Positions 38,301 through 49,950 of a stretch of DNA of 64,000 bases are shown in pieces (position 1 is the first letter of the stretch; the number at the start of each line of letters is the position of its first letter). The notes below the pieces were generated by a model. The model had not been told where the DNA came from and ran no database searches. It saw nothing but the letters and a program-made list of their open reading frames with translations. Location of the stretch: the NCBI GenBank assembly GCA_947623455.1, contig OX392545.1, positions 25,867,001 through 25,931,000 of the forward strand, read 5' to 3'. Position numbers and translations under genes: made by a program. The DNA comes from Mimachlamys varia (Eukaryota > Mollusca > Bivalvia > Pectinida > Pectinidae).

Positions 38301-38470
38301 ATATAGCTGACACCCATCGATATAGTACTAGTCAATCAAGTAATATTTATCCATCCTTATCCTAACACACAAAACATATTCGCCCTTATCCCGCCCTAAA
38401 ACATATAGCTGAAACCCATCTACATAGTTCTAGTCAAACAATATTTATCCATCTTTATCCTACCACACGT
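38301..38470 (+). repeat. ~102-bp tandem duplication
   Basis: 'atatagctgacacccatc...agtcaatcaagtaatatttatcca' from 38301 is repeated from 38403 as 'atatagctgaaacccatc...agtcaaacaatatttatcca'. Non-coding. Confidence 0.6.
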
Positions 38471-38837
38471 TTTTACTTATTTTTGTTCAGCTTATATCTT
38501 CAAGTCTGCTACTTATTTAACAGCAACTGCTCAAACTAGAAGTTTTGTACATTTTTCAGTGTGTGAAAACTTCAACAACAAATTTTTCATTTTACACTCC
38601 CCCACTTTGACCCCCAAATTTCCTATGAGCCCACACAAAATCAGATGTTTTGAACATAAAACAATATGCAACTGTCCTTAAATTATCTTCCTGCAAAATA
38701 TAAGCCTTATCAATGACCGGCTACAGAACGGCCCAAATTGGCACCCCTTTTTTGAAAAAAGAAATCAGCACTGTATTATTTTAAATCGTGTACTACGAAA
38801 CTGTGTATATTGAGATATTTTTGTTTTGTATTTGAAG

Positions 38838-39857
38838 GAAAAGTTCCCCGGAAAGACGTGGAGCAGACTAAACACAAAGGATGCCGAGAAAGTATGATAT
38901 ATAATCTAGTACAACTATCTCATAACGTAGAGGAAATAAAAGTATTAATATGCGAAGTTAATTCACCTTTAGTAAAACATTTACTTTAAACGACACACAA
39001 ATATTCATATAACGTTTTTTCAGTTTTATTTTTATCATAACCTTAATATGTAATATATCAAATGCACCATTATGTGTCTTTACTAATCTTTTATAGTCGA
39101 TCAACAAGTTAGCGGTTGATTATCGTTTAATTTAATATAATTAAATCATTAATAAACTATAGTTATTTTCTAACAATGAACAATTAAGAGAATTTATTAT
39201 TTCAACTCTTTCTTATTTGTTCTTGCTAGTCCTAATGTTTGAGCGCGTGTCGTTCTTAATCTTAGTGAAAAGCTGCATACCCGGATAAACTTGGTAAATC
39301 GATAAAAAGTGTAAATTGTTGTTCTTATTATTATTTTTTTTCTTTTTTCCTTTCTTCTTTTGTTTTCTTCCTTTTAGTAATTGTTTCTTTCTGATCAACT
39401 TATCTTTATTATTTTTTTTATTTTTCTTTTCAAAACAGTTACTTGAAAATGCATGGTTTCATGAGTTTCGCATCACGCAGATTTGAATAAAACTTTGAGT
39501 AAAACAATATGAAATTTTGCTTACAGTTTTTGTGAAACTAACAACAACTTTCAAACAGACTCTAATAAACTTCAGTTATGTTTTACTGCTTGTTTTCGAT
39601 CATGACGTTGGTTTCATGGTTTTAAATTTAAAATGTTCCTTTTTTTAAATAATTTAAAAACTGATATGTGTCCCTTTGCTAAATTTATTACGTTTTCCAT
39701 TTGAGTGTTACAGTATCTTTATTTCTCAACTAGTGTTGCTACAGTTACGACTTTCACATATTAAGGGGAGATAATGTTATAGAGGTGACTGATATAGTTA
39801 CTTGTATCTTATATTTCAGTTTTACTAACATTTTATTTTCAGAGACGACCGTAATAG
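38838..39857 (+). CDS. Candidate upstream exons of the nested plus-strand gene
   Basis: Exon 38838-38891 (54 nt; 'tatttgaag|' ... 'GAGAAA|gtatga') and a microexon at 39845-39857 ('ttttcagag|ACGACCGTAATAG|gtatga'). Read in phase 1 they join without a stop to the 42899 exon, giving ...KDVEQTKHKGCREN/DRNR/NIDRDVK. The chain is consistent in phase, hydrophilic and charged like the downstream protein. The acceptors are only moderate and no start codon is reached, so this is a proposal. Confidence 0.35.
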
Positions 39858-41405
39858 GTATGAATTGCTTAATGAAATGCTATACATGTATGTAATCGGT
39901 GTATGTTCAGAGAGACAAGAAGCCGTCTTAGCAAACGGGACTATTTTTTTGAATATTTGACCTTTTTGCTATATCCCTGTCCTTATGGAATCTTCATTAT
40001 GCAGTTTTATTTAATCAATTGTTTGAACAAAAAACCTGATAAAATCATTGATTGGGATGAATATTTGAGCTAATGCATCGCGACCTCATTTAATAATGAA
40101 TTATCGATTTGTTAAGCTTAATAAGAGAGACAACCATAGACAAACTATTACAGTTATAAGTAAGACGTTGATTCCTATCCCGGGGCTAAGGGAGCTTCTT
40201 ACTCCTGGACATTTTTCGTGATTCTCCCATCGCCGAAAGGTTTTAAGACATTTTATTACATTAATCAGAGACACATTGACTTTATCTATTTTAGTAATGA
40301 GATAAATTTTTATCCCATTTGTGATGTTAAACTGATTTCCCTTTTATTTCAAATCACAATTAAGTGAAAAAACAATTATAATTTCAGAACTGCCAAAAAA
40401 AAGATATTTGACAAAGTTCATCTTCAAGTTCAAATTTACTGTGACGTCACAGATAGGATAATGTAATTATGATGTAATTATTTGTGGAAAGCTTTAAGTT
40501 GTTGCTAAAACATGAAACGGAAAAAGGAGTTGAAAACTTGGAATAATTCCGTTCCGTTAAATAATAATTCCCTTTTCCGTTCCGTGTTTTATTGACATCC
40601 GGCAAACATGCACGTACACATCAAATGCATTGTCACTTGTTTTGCTTCTTCACTGGTAAAGCAACAGAGATAAATAAAGCTCAATGCAACTATGTTTGAA
40701 AAAAGGTCAATTGTTTTCCCCTTCAATCAGACATTTTCACCGAAAGAAGTTTTTTAAAACAAACGAGTCATATATTAAGCTGAATATATATAGTTTCGAG
40801 CATTTTTGTTATTCAAAGTTCAACATTATCGTCACGAAATAAATGTTTCATTACATGTAGAAATCAGTGGAGAAACGTACCTCTGTTATTTCCGTTTGAC
40901 AAGATTGCTGGTGATGTTGTGGGAAGAAGGGAAATGTTTTTGTGAGAAGGGAATATAACAATATGTATTATAAAACACCTAACTGTCCATACCTTAAGTT
41001 TTCATACAGCAAATCGGAGCAAATGACAGGCAAAGAAAATCGAATTTCTCAAAGATATTGATAATAAAGCTTCTAAACGTACAAGTTGATGATAAATCTA
41101 TAACATTCAATTTCCGCCAATAGGTGAAAGTTTTATCTCAAACATTCTAAAACCCAAGACATTGAATAGTCATAGTTATAAATTATCATAACACATTAAA
41201 AACAAACGCATGAGCTTGTCATGTAGGTAAATAGTATCCAGGTTGCTTGCTTCCAGCATTGAGCATCTACAGGCGCAGCTTTTACAAATTGGCATTCTGT
41301 TTCTTTATTCTAAAAATATTCTACATATACAATGAATACTTTATATTGAAGTGGGCCTATATCAACATATTGCCTCTGTATTTTGGTTAATGTTGTTTAC
41401 ATGTT

Positions 41406-41647
41406 CAGTGAAACTTCGCTTAAAAACCACCGAAGAATTATGACCACCTCGCTATTACATGTAAGACCACTTCATTTCAGTCCCTAAAAATCTTCTTTTA
41501 TCTTTGTATTCTATTCTTCATTATTAAGGTCACTTACATCTTAAGACTACTTCGCTATTTAGACCAGTTCTGAAAAAGTCCCAGTTACCACTATTAAGGC
41601 CATGTTGGTGCAGGCCCTAAGATGGTCTTAATAGAGAGTTTCAACTG
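41406..41647. mobile_element. Tc1/mariner-type MITE (242 bp)
   Basis: The left end CAGTGAAACTTCGCTTAA is inverted at the right as TTAATAGAGAGTTTCAACTG, followed by TA. Internal 'aagaccact'-type segments are repeated. No coding frame. The left flank is TT rather than TA, so the insertion has aged. Confidence 0.6.
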
Positions 41648-42324
41648 TACATGAAGTGCACTAATGTGTCTCTAAAGTCATTACATTTATTGATATCAAA
41701 TATAAACCATAAATAGGCTGATGATGAATGCCGGTTTTTATCCCTTTTTCGTTTTCTGTACGATGAAAAAACACGGTTGTTGAAAAGTGCCTATTTCGAA
41801 ATTATCATTATGCCTTTTTTTGTTTTTTTTTTTTACTAATTTTTTTTTAATCCGCAAACTGTCAGTTTATTTAGCAAACATATTTGATATCAAATGACTC
41901 GTTTTAGAGACAGAAATATTACGGTGAATGGCATTATTTATAGTGATGGTGTCTAATATTTGCTACATTATGGTTATGACTCTTGTGATGAATAAATAAA
42001 AACGAATTGGGAAATTGGGATATATTTTTTGGTTTGGCTTTTATGATGAAAAGACAACGTTTATTGATGCAATATTATATGTGTATGAGTAAATGTGTTG
42101 TTTGGGACCAAATTTAATGTAAATAAGGGGGTACAATAAACACATTTGCAGCTACTCAGGAATGGTTTGTCATTCGTTTAATTAAGTGACAGAATATTTT
42201 TACCAAGTAAAATCTATCATATTTGCTTCCACACTGAACCTATATATCTTTACATTATTTTGACGTTATGAGTCAGAAAAATCAACCAACAATTAATATA
42301 GGGTAGCTGAAAGTTTGTTTAATT

Positions 42325-42612
42325 CTCATTTCAATCTCAAATGAGTAGTGACATGGAACATATTAAACACATTTAAAATTATACTGTAATTATTGAGTTC
42401 TTATTCTAAATTCATAAATTAAAGTTTATTTTGTACCTGGCCCTTCTGCTTCTCCATTAGTTCGACTCACACCTTTTGGTCCGTAGCATCACTGAAGAGT
42501 CATAGGAGGACGAAACAACTGTATGATGCAGTTTAATTATGTTTTTGGAATACTGTATCTATTACTAAATGTAAATGTGCAGCATATGTATGTGTTACGT
42601 CATCTTTAATGT
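42325..42612 (-). repeat. Dispersed repeat family B copy
   Basis: Minus-strand copy: 'tctcaaatgagtagtgacat', 'ttggtccgtagcatcactga', 'ggaggacgaaacaactgtat', ending 'gcatatgtatgtgttacgtc'. It lies about 290 bp upstream of the nested gene's last exon. Confidence 0.75.
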
Positions 42613-42898
42613 ACGATAAATCAATTTTCTTAGCGATTTTGTATATTCATTAACAGTATTTTAAGCGCTTCTTATTGCCTTAATCTTATCTATTTCTATG
42701 TTTATTTCTTTCTTAGATCTTAGATTATTATTTCGTTAATCAATGTTAAGCAAGTTTGAATGTCTGATATGAAGTGTTGCCTTAACTTGGTCTTTGAGTC
42801 ATACAAGTTGGAGCGGTTATCCTAAAGATTTTACTTCTTAGCTTCTGTCTTAGTATTACAATCTATTTATGTATATCAACATTATACATATATTTCAG

Positions 42899-43814
42899 GA
42901 ATATCGACCGTGACGTGAAGCTTATCAATGTGTCGTCTCGTCGAATGATGATAGAACGCGAGCGCGCGGTGGATGGCGCCCGCAATCCCGCCTTTAGCAA
43001 GCTTGGCTCCACCCTTTTGGACACCTATACAAAGCCGGACCAGAGTCTCACGAAACAATATCGGCACATCAACTCTCAGATCCGTCGAATGGAAGCCACT
43101 ATGAGACTCAAGAAAAAACAATTCGTACAGACCTCTCAGGTTTTGAACTATGACCCTATAATTCTTGTTGAACGGCCACCATCCCCCGAAAATATAAAAA
43201 TGGCGCATGCTAAATCCATGGCGGAAGCAATGAATGAAGAATTCATCGCGGATGAATACAAACCGCATTATATGAGACAATTACGAACAAAAGCAAGAAC
43301 ACCATCAACACTGATGACTATAGATGCGTTTACCGTAAAATCAAAAAAGAAACGCAACATTTGGAACAAAACAATGGACGAGAAAGACCCACCAGAATTC
43401 CAAAGTACAGTAAGACCGTATTCAAAACTTTCAGAGAAAGAAAAAACGGACCTTCAAATCGGCTGGGCTTACCATAAGCCTCGATTAGAGGCCGAGGAGG
43501 ACCAGGAACCTAAGAGGGAAAAATCAATGACGCCAAAAGTTAAGAAGGCACATGAGAGCGAGGGGGAAACGGACGACGAGGAAGAATTTTTAACCCCTTT
43601 CATTACCCAGATGGCAACCGTCAGACGTCACAGCGATTCCGTAGCAACAACCAATCAGAAGTCTACAGATATGTCGCGTTCGAGTAGGGAGAAAACGAGC
43701 AACAAAAACGTCCGGTTCGCCAGTTCGAAACCCAATAGTGCAAATATTAAAACGACTGGAGGTGGACTTGTAAGAAAACCGAAAATAAAGGAAACTAAAA
43801 TTGGAGGTTTTTAG
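42899..43814 (+). CDS. Unrecognised gene, terminal exon (~305 codons), nested in gene 2's large intron
   Basis: Acceptor 'atatatttcag|G' at 42898; the frame enters in phase 2 as (x)NIDRDVKLINVSS and runs open to TAG at 43812-43814. The exon is visibly more GC-rich than its surroundings. The protein is highly charged: a helical, coiled-coil-prone basic stretch (QYRHINSQIRRMEATMRLKK), then YDPIILVERPPSPEN, a Lys/Glu-rich middle, an acidic patch (ESEGETDDEEEF) and a basic Ser/Thr-rich tail ending KETKIGGF. No signal peptide, membrane segment or known domain, so probably intracellular; function unknown. The GTG at 42915 is internal, not a start. The first canonical AATAAA is about 390 nt downstream (44204-44209). 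It lies antisense between exons 4 and 5 of C1qDC gene 2. Confidence 0.75.
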
Positions 43815-44672
43815 CAAAAGCATAAAGGTGCAGGATATTTAAAAATAATAATTAACTCTACGGCAAGTTTGATATGTTGAAACGATGGAAAAGGTAATTG
43901 GCTCATAATTCTCGACTTTTACTCAAGAGACAGTCATAGATATTAAACTGTGGACAGGTTAAAATGAAATAAGTCGTCGGACGACCATAGGTATCAGACG
44001 GTTAGTCGACATTGTGGACATGTTTTGCGAAATTACGATTATCTAGATGCCTTCAAAATGATGAGTGGCTATATGGTATTGTTCCGTCTGTATGTTTTTC
44101 GCCGTCTGTTTTCCTCTCCCTACCTTAGTTATCCCTGTCTAAACACATTACAAACAAACCTTAACACACTAACAGTAGTACGAAACCAGACATGTGAAAC
44201 TGCAATAAAAATAATACAAATTTTAACATCGATATTGTCATATTTTCTGGAATTTGACTGAGAAAAGACTTTGGGCATGTATTTTTTCTGCTGTGTTCCA
44301 TTTTTCTGTCCTCCCAAAATTAAATGTAAAGAGAAAAACCTTTATTCGAACTTGGGAAAAACATGAAAAAAGTGGTTTTACAGTAGACCTCAACTGGTTC
44401 ATGGTCAACTCTACCAATGAGGCACGATTAACGTAATGGCGCGCCCTCAAAATAAAGCAATACATGTAACGAACCATCAAGCATGACTAATTTAGGTCTT
44501 TATCAAGAACGTTGATGTTTATATAAAAAAAAGGGGGGGGGGGGTTGCCAAGTGGTTAAGAGGTCCGACATTCTACTTCCATCAGCACTTCACCGTCGGA
44601 CCGTATCTAATATATATGTTTATATAAAATGTTGTCATCAGACCATTGGCAGTATGTTATACTAAAACTCAC
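43815..44672. other. 3' flank between the nested gene and gene 2 exon 4
   Basis: No gene. Contains AATAAA at 44204-44209 (plus strand) as the likely poly(A) signal of the nested gene. At 44540-44600, after a 10-G run, is a plus-strand fragment of the family 1 SINE head ('gccaagtggttaagagg'), the only plus-oriented copy. Confidence 0.45.
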
Positions 44673-47406
44673 CAGTTATTCCTTTTGGTCCCTGAGGTCC
44701 AGTAATACCAGGTTGACCAGTATCCCCCTTTGATCCATGTGTCCCATTGTCCCCCTTTTGCCCTTGAGGCCCGGTTGGTCCCGTTATCCCCTGAACTCCC
44801 TGGGAACCTGAGTCTCCCTTTTCACCCTTTGGTCCGATCGCTGTTTCAAAATATTATTTCACATTTATATGTATAAGACTTACTAAAAACATATTTTACA
44901 ATCATTATGTATATTGTGAGCATTTCCCCCATATGGCAAACTTGTATGACAGCGGGATGTCCCTTTACTATTCCGAAATAAGATTTAATCCCTAATAACA
45001 TTATTACAGATTACAAAAATGACCAATACGTCGTGTCTTACCTTTAGATCCATTCCATATATTGGACAAATGTAAAGTGGGCGTATACGCTGAGAATTAA
45101 AATAAAACCTGTTTTGAATATCATTTAATATTTTCCATCATTTTACAAACGTTAAATTTGGTTCGTATATCTTATAAAAGACTTCATTATACCAGCCCAT
45201 GATAAGTTTAAATGTATAAACCAAAGTTAATTATAAAAACGAAACTATCCCTAATTTAAAAGAATTTTTTGATATGTTTATCCTACCTGTCGCTCTCTTG
45301 TTTAGTTGAGTTGTCTCCCCATTGTCTTCTTTACGTTTCTGATAGTTGTTAAATGTGTCTGGTCTTGGTATTTTGGGATACATACCCATGCCCTGCTGTG
45401 TGTTCCTTGAAAAATATATATCTTTTTTAACTTGATATTTTTTCATTTTCACTTTGGCCCGCCTCATTGAAACTAGTAAATCTCATTTCCAAATATAGAT
45501 TTTTGGCAGCGCTTTTACTTTCCTGGTGAACTAATTCAATGTTTACAATGGTGTATCGTTAACGTTGTGTACAACTATGTACCAGTCTACTACACACTGT
45601 ATGTACATACATAACGGTAAGTATAAAACAATGTAACGAAAGTGTACCATCATGTGAAACCGTAAGCTTAAAATTCTTAGAATGCAAACGGTGGGAGGAA
45701 ATTTAAAGCGTTTAACGTAAATAAAAGGCTGAAAAGGGGAAATGAGCATCGAGCAAATGGTACATGTATTGCTTTGTAGTTCATTTTATTTACACAATGT
45801 TCACTTCTATATATTAACCTACATAATATTATGTATGCAAGCAACAAAATAGACATTCAATCCTTAACTAATATAGCGATATCAATTAGCAAATATATAT
45901 GGCATCACTTTTTTATTTACAAGAAATATGAAATAAACTATCATATTTGATTTTCAAAGACATCTCTCTGAATAGGAATACTATTTATAAGTCTCTTAAA
46001 CTATATCAAATGGCTCAAAATTGCAAATTATTGGTATATATTATAGAAGAAGCTATTTCCCTGACTGTCTCTATGATTTCAAGCAACATTCTACGTTATA
46101 GGTTACTGGATGTAATTGTATTTACCGTACTTTCTTCATATCCTGAAACATATCTTTACTATTTCAGCTTATATTCGTCGTACATCAAATGAGTCATAAG
46201 AATGATAAAAAATCAGAGAATACCAAAGCGTCAACAAAACCATAATCCGAACTCAAAATCGATTAAACAAGGGGTAAAATTGGAACAAAGGAAAGATTTA
46301 CATGGAGACTCTCGTAAAAGCACAAGAGAATAAAGACCAGGTGTTCCGGAAGAGTAAGCGTCTTCTGCTTCATCGACGACACCCGCCATGTAAATCTTGG
46401 TCACATCCAAGTGGACATCAATCCTCAAAATGAGAACCGAGCCATCATTGTTACTACTTCCTGCTGGATACTCAGCAGTATGGGCTTGAACGACTGGTTC
46501 AACCATTGTCAGTATAATGTGACCGGGTAGGATGTTGATAACACTCTTAAGTTGGTATCATTCCTCACTATCAAACAAGGCTTACACTAACCGTGGTCTC
46601 CCAAGTTAGCACGCACCGAACACATACATTCACATTGCATCCATCGGCAGGCCGTGCTATCTGCTTTTTGAACTTTTCTTTCCTCCGTCGCCTATTTGGC
46701 TTAACGTTTTAGACCAATTTTAGTATCAAGGACGGGTCATACAATGACGGAACAGCTGACCAATGAAGTTAAATTCATTTTGTGGCTCGACTATATTTTG
46801 AATTATAATGGTGCTATTCTCGTTTGTGTGTCTTTTGCACTTTAAATGACCTGAGCTGTTGACATTTGTCTTAACTATATAAAGCTCCTCAAATAATTAT
46901 CATTACACATATATTAACTATGTTCCTTCAAACGTATTACGCTTGTGATACAATTGCTATTTGCCAAACGGCTACTTAGGGAGTAGCTACTATTCGTTTT
47001 TGTTCCTGTCAGACGAATGACCATTTATCATGAGTCGAAGATATGATACTTACCTGACAACTCGGATTATTATACCATATTTGTACATTCTACAATATAA
47101 TGCTGATAAAGTTAATATTTGTGTGAGTGTTACATAACGATTAGCTATTATCTGTTATTGTTCTCGTAAAAATACCTTTTTTAATAAGTTGAAGATATAA
47201 AAAAAAAGAACTAACCTGACAACTCGGAGCTCCTCGTGTATGTCATCGTACATCTTACGGACATTGACCAATTCAACGTTCATGTTAAAAACGAATTTCT
47301 TCAAGGCGGAAACTTCATTTCGAAGACTTTCAGTAGTATGGTCCTCGTGACTGTTTATGGCAATTGTCACAGCCAATAAGATTACTAAAACAGCACCATA
47401 CTCCAT
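44673..47406 (-). CDS. C1qDC gene 2, 5' half: signal peptide/coiled coil, linkers and collagen
   Basis: Coding exons 47406-47216, 45405-45287, 45089-45042 and 44840-44673 (191, 119, 48 and 168 nt) mirror exons 1-4 of gene 1 (191, 116, 48 and 213 nt) with identical phases. Exon 1 starts [20 protein letters not shown] (signal peptide), then a heptad-rich coiled coil almost identical to gene 1. Exon 3 retains [15 protein letters not shown] with its NGS sequon. Exon 4 gives 18 unbroken Gly-X-Y triplets ([10 protein letters not shown]...). Intron 1 contains a family A repeat. The donor of exon 4 is in phase 1 and fits the collagen exon at 21843, making the joined 336-aa product. The Cys after the signal peptide in gene 1 is Ser here, suggesting different inter-chain bonding. 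Confidence 0.85.
46205..46475 (-). repeat. Dispersed repeat family A copy in intron 1 of gene 2
   Basis: Minus strand: 'gagaataccaaagcgtcaac' end, 'ggtgttccggaagagtaagc', 'catcgacgacacccgccatg', 'aatgagaaccgag'. The frame [18 protein letters not shown]...[16 protein letters not shown] is open here. Confidence 0.8.
47053..47080 (-). other. Second copy of the gene 2 exon 1 splice-donor segment
   Basis: TCCGAGTTGTCAG|GTAAGT at about 47066-47048 repeats the true exon 1 end (TCCGAGTTGTCAG|GTTAGT, donor at 47216/47215), and 'atatcttc' follows in both. It is a remnant of a ~162-bp duplication and a stronger donor than the one used. Confidence 0.6.
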
Positions 47407-47839
47407 CTTGTATTGGTGTTAGATCTGATTAAAGGGTCAGATTGCCGGAACGTTTACACGTAATGCACTATGTCGTTATCTTTATCAGGCTTTGTGGCAC
47501 AATAGTTCATATATATCTCTTTATCAGGTCAGGGAGATCACTTTATATAGACGTAAGTAAAAACTCTCATGACAACGCTCCTATAATGTATGTTTCGATT
47601 CAACCAATTGCCCGAATTCATTGTTGGGCTTTACAATATTCGTAATCTAATATATGTATTTTATACAGTTTTGGGGAGAAATCCCGCGGGACAAAGTTTA
47701 ACTTCCAAATTCAACAACACGTTTGAAATCAGTAGATATGTACCCTATGTTCAATACTTTTTACAATATATATCCCCTGATCCCGTTTGGTGCAAAAATG
47801 TCTATAGACGCAAAATGACAGATGTTAGTTTTGAAAAAA

Positions 47840-48230
47840 AAATCAAAGAATATCAAAGCGTCAACAAAACCATAATCCGAACTCAAAATCGATTAAATTA
47901 GTGACAAAATAGAAACAAAAGAAAGATAAACATGGAGACACTCGAAAACGCACAAGAGAATAAGGTCAGGTGTTCCGGAAGTGTAAGCGTCTTCTGCTTA
48001 ATCGATGACATCCGCCATGTACAGCTTTGTCACAGCCAAGTAAACATCAAGTTCTCAAAAAGAGAACTGAGTATCATTGTCAATCACAACAAGTAAACAC
48101 ACTAATGAACATACTCGAAAACGTCCATCTTCATATCACTTAAAGATACAGAATACTTCTCAATGAGACATAGATGGCGATCTTGCAACTTGCCCCAAAT
48201 TCTGATCAACCAGTAAATATCTTCGTATGC
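47840..48230 (-). repeat. Dispersed repeat family A, long copy
   Basis: Runs from 'gaatatcaaagcgtcaacaa' through 'caggtgttccggaagtgtaa', 'gcttaatcgatgacatccgc' and 'gtcaatcacaacaagtaaac' to 'cagaatacttctcaatgaga' and 'tagatggcgatc'. It lies upstream of gene 2. Confidence 0.75.
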
Positions 48231-48764
48231 GTCTCAACAAGACACAGTATTTCAAGATAATTGATAGTCCCTCGTCAGTAAGACTTCCCGTGTTTAACAA
48301 GGCAAACATACCAGTATGTCAGGAAGCATGTAGGTTACAGTGTTATCCGTTATCCTAGAATGGCCGTGGGCATCACACTGTTTGTTCCAGATGACAGAGT
48401 ATAGAAAATGTCATGGACTAACATTTTCAAATGTTATTGAAATCAAGTAACAATGACCTAATTATAGAACTCTGAAACTCGATTACACTAGATACAAGCT
48501 AAGAACAAAAGATATATTTAAACGTAAACTTTTACCGGTACAGGGGAGCCGGTACAAATATGGATTCTGTGGTCAGGGCACCTTATTCATACCAATGATC
48601 CAAAAGTCAAATGTACATATTAAAAACATGTTTCGGCTTCAGTGATCGGAAATTAAAAAAAAAATAAAAGATTTTTTGATAAATTATAGACCAAACTAGA
48701 AATAGGTCTTGATAAGCAAATATATATACTTGAGTATTATTACGATATTATGAATATGGGCGCC

Positions 48765-48860
48765 CAGGTGCTCCTGAAGTGTAAACATCTTCTGCTTCAT
48801 TGATGAACCCAGCTATTTGCATCAAGGTCACATTCTTGTTCAAAGGGAGAACTGTTGAAA
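48765..48860 (-). repeat. Highly diverged family A copy or exon-like ancestor segment
   Basis: Read on the minus strand, an acceptor-like 'tatctttcaacag|' precedes an open frame TVLPLNKNVTLMQIAG and FINEAEDVYTSGAPG. The DNA is far diverged from other family A copies but the peptide motif is kept. No donor is evident downstream. It may be a relic exon from which family A's core derives, or simply an old copy. Confidence 0.35.
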
Positions 48861-48870
48861 GATATTCAAA

Positions 48871-49950
48871 AGTAAAGGTCAAAGCTCTAGTTTAATGTCA
48901 TAGCAATATCACATTCTTCCAGATACCGATGGGAGACAAACAAAAAAACAAATTTTTGCGGTTAATGAAGGTAATATATTTGCCTTTATGGTCTAGCCGA
49001 ATGTCCCAGACTAATGATAAGGCTGATATTCAATCTTCAAAATCAACATCATTTGACTATTATTTTCAATATCTGTATACTATTCTAGAGACAGGAGCCA
49101 GTCTAGGACTATAGTTGTAGCTTGATGCTATTCCTGGCTGGTAACAGATCGGGTGAAACTTAGGTAATTGTCTTGATGTTCAATTGTTGCTTTTCATTAT
49201 ATATGTATATTGATCATGTCAATCCTACTTGTAATGTTTTTTTCCAAAGTTTTAAAGTTTATATTTCTATATTAATCTAAATCGAATTTCCATTAGAAGA
49301 AATAAATCTGACAACAAGCTGTTCAGTTAACGCTATATACGTAGTGGATATAAAGCTTGCAATTCGCTTGAACCCCCTGTTGTTGCTGAAAGTATGGTAA
49401 GCTTAACACACTTTAAAAAAAATTAATCAGGTTTTTAAAAAATACTTAATAATTTACAAATACTTCTCTGAGAATTACGAAATCGGTATAAATTACAAAT
49501 ACGTATAATTTCGCTTTTGTTTTTATTATATCTATTTATTAGCATTTGAAAAAAGATGTGTTTTTAAAAGTCAGTAAGTTAACAAAGCTTTTGAGTGTTA
49601 GTTAAATGACTACTCGCCACCCGAGCTGTCATTATTCGTTCATATAAAGAGTTCGCATGTGTCTGTTAGGTTTAATAGAATTGTCGTCCTCGATCTGTAA
49701 CTATGTTTTGTGATTTGATCATTGAGTGATCGACGCATTCGTGAATACATTAAAAATGTGTTCACGGAGGCCCATACACGTCATCCATACCCCAGCGGTT
49801 ACAGTCAATTTCTTCTGCTTCGTATTTTTCATTAAATTTTTCTCTAAATATCAAATGTAATTAAAAAAAGTTAAAACTAGTCCTTTTTATTTCCACTATA
49901 CTACAAAAAATATCCTTACGTTTTCTATACATATACATTGTACTATTTAG
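48871..49950. other. Gene-free stretch upstream of the Cys-rich exon
   Basis: No supported coding frame. A donor-like 'gctgaaagtatg|gtaagc' at 49396/49397 could end a first exon, but its phase does not fit the 49951 exon. Confidence 0.3.

Noticed and set aside
39320..39430. Pyrimidine-rich tract as regulatory triplex DNA
   Set aside because: Simple low-complexity T/C sequence, common in AT-rich introns; nothing else supports function.
42882..43280. Minus-strand 132-codon ORF
   Set aside because: Antisense shadow of the nested gene's terminal exon; no splice signals or motif.
47590..47901. 103-codon plus-strand ORF
   Set aside because: Its 3' part is antisense family A repeat; no splice or homology support.
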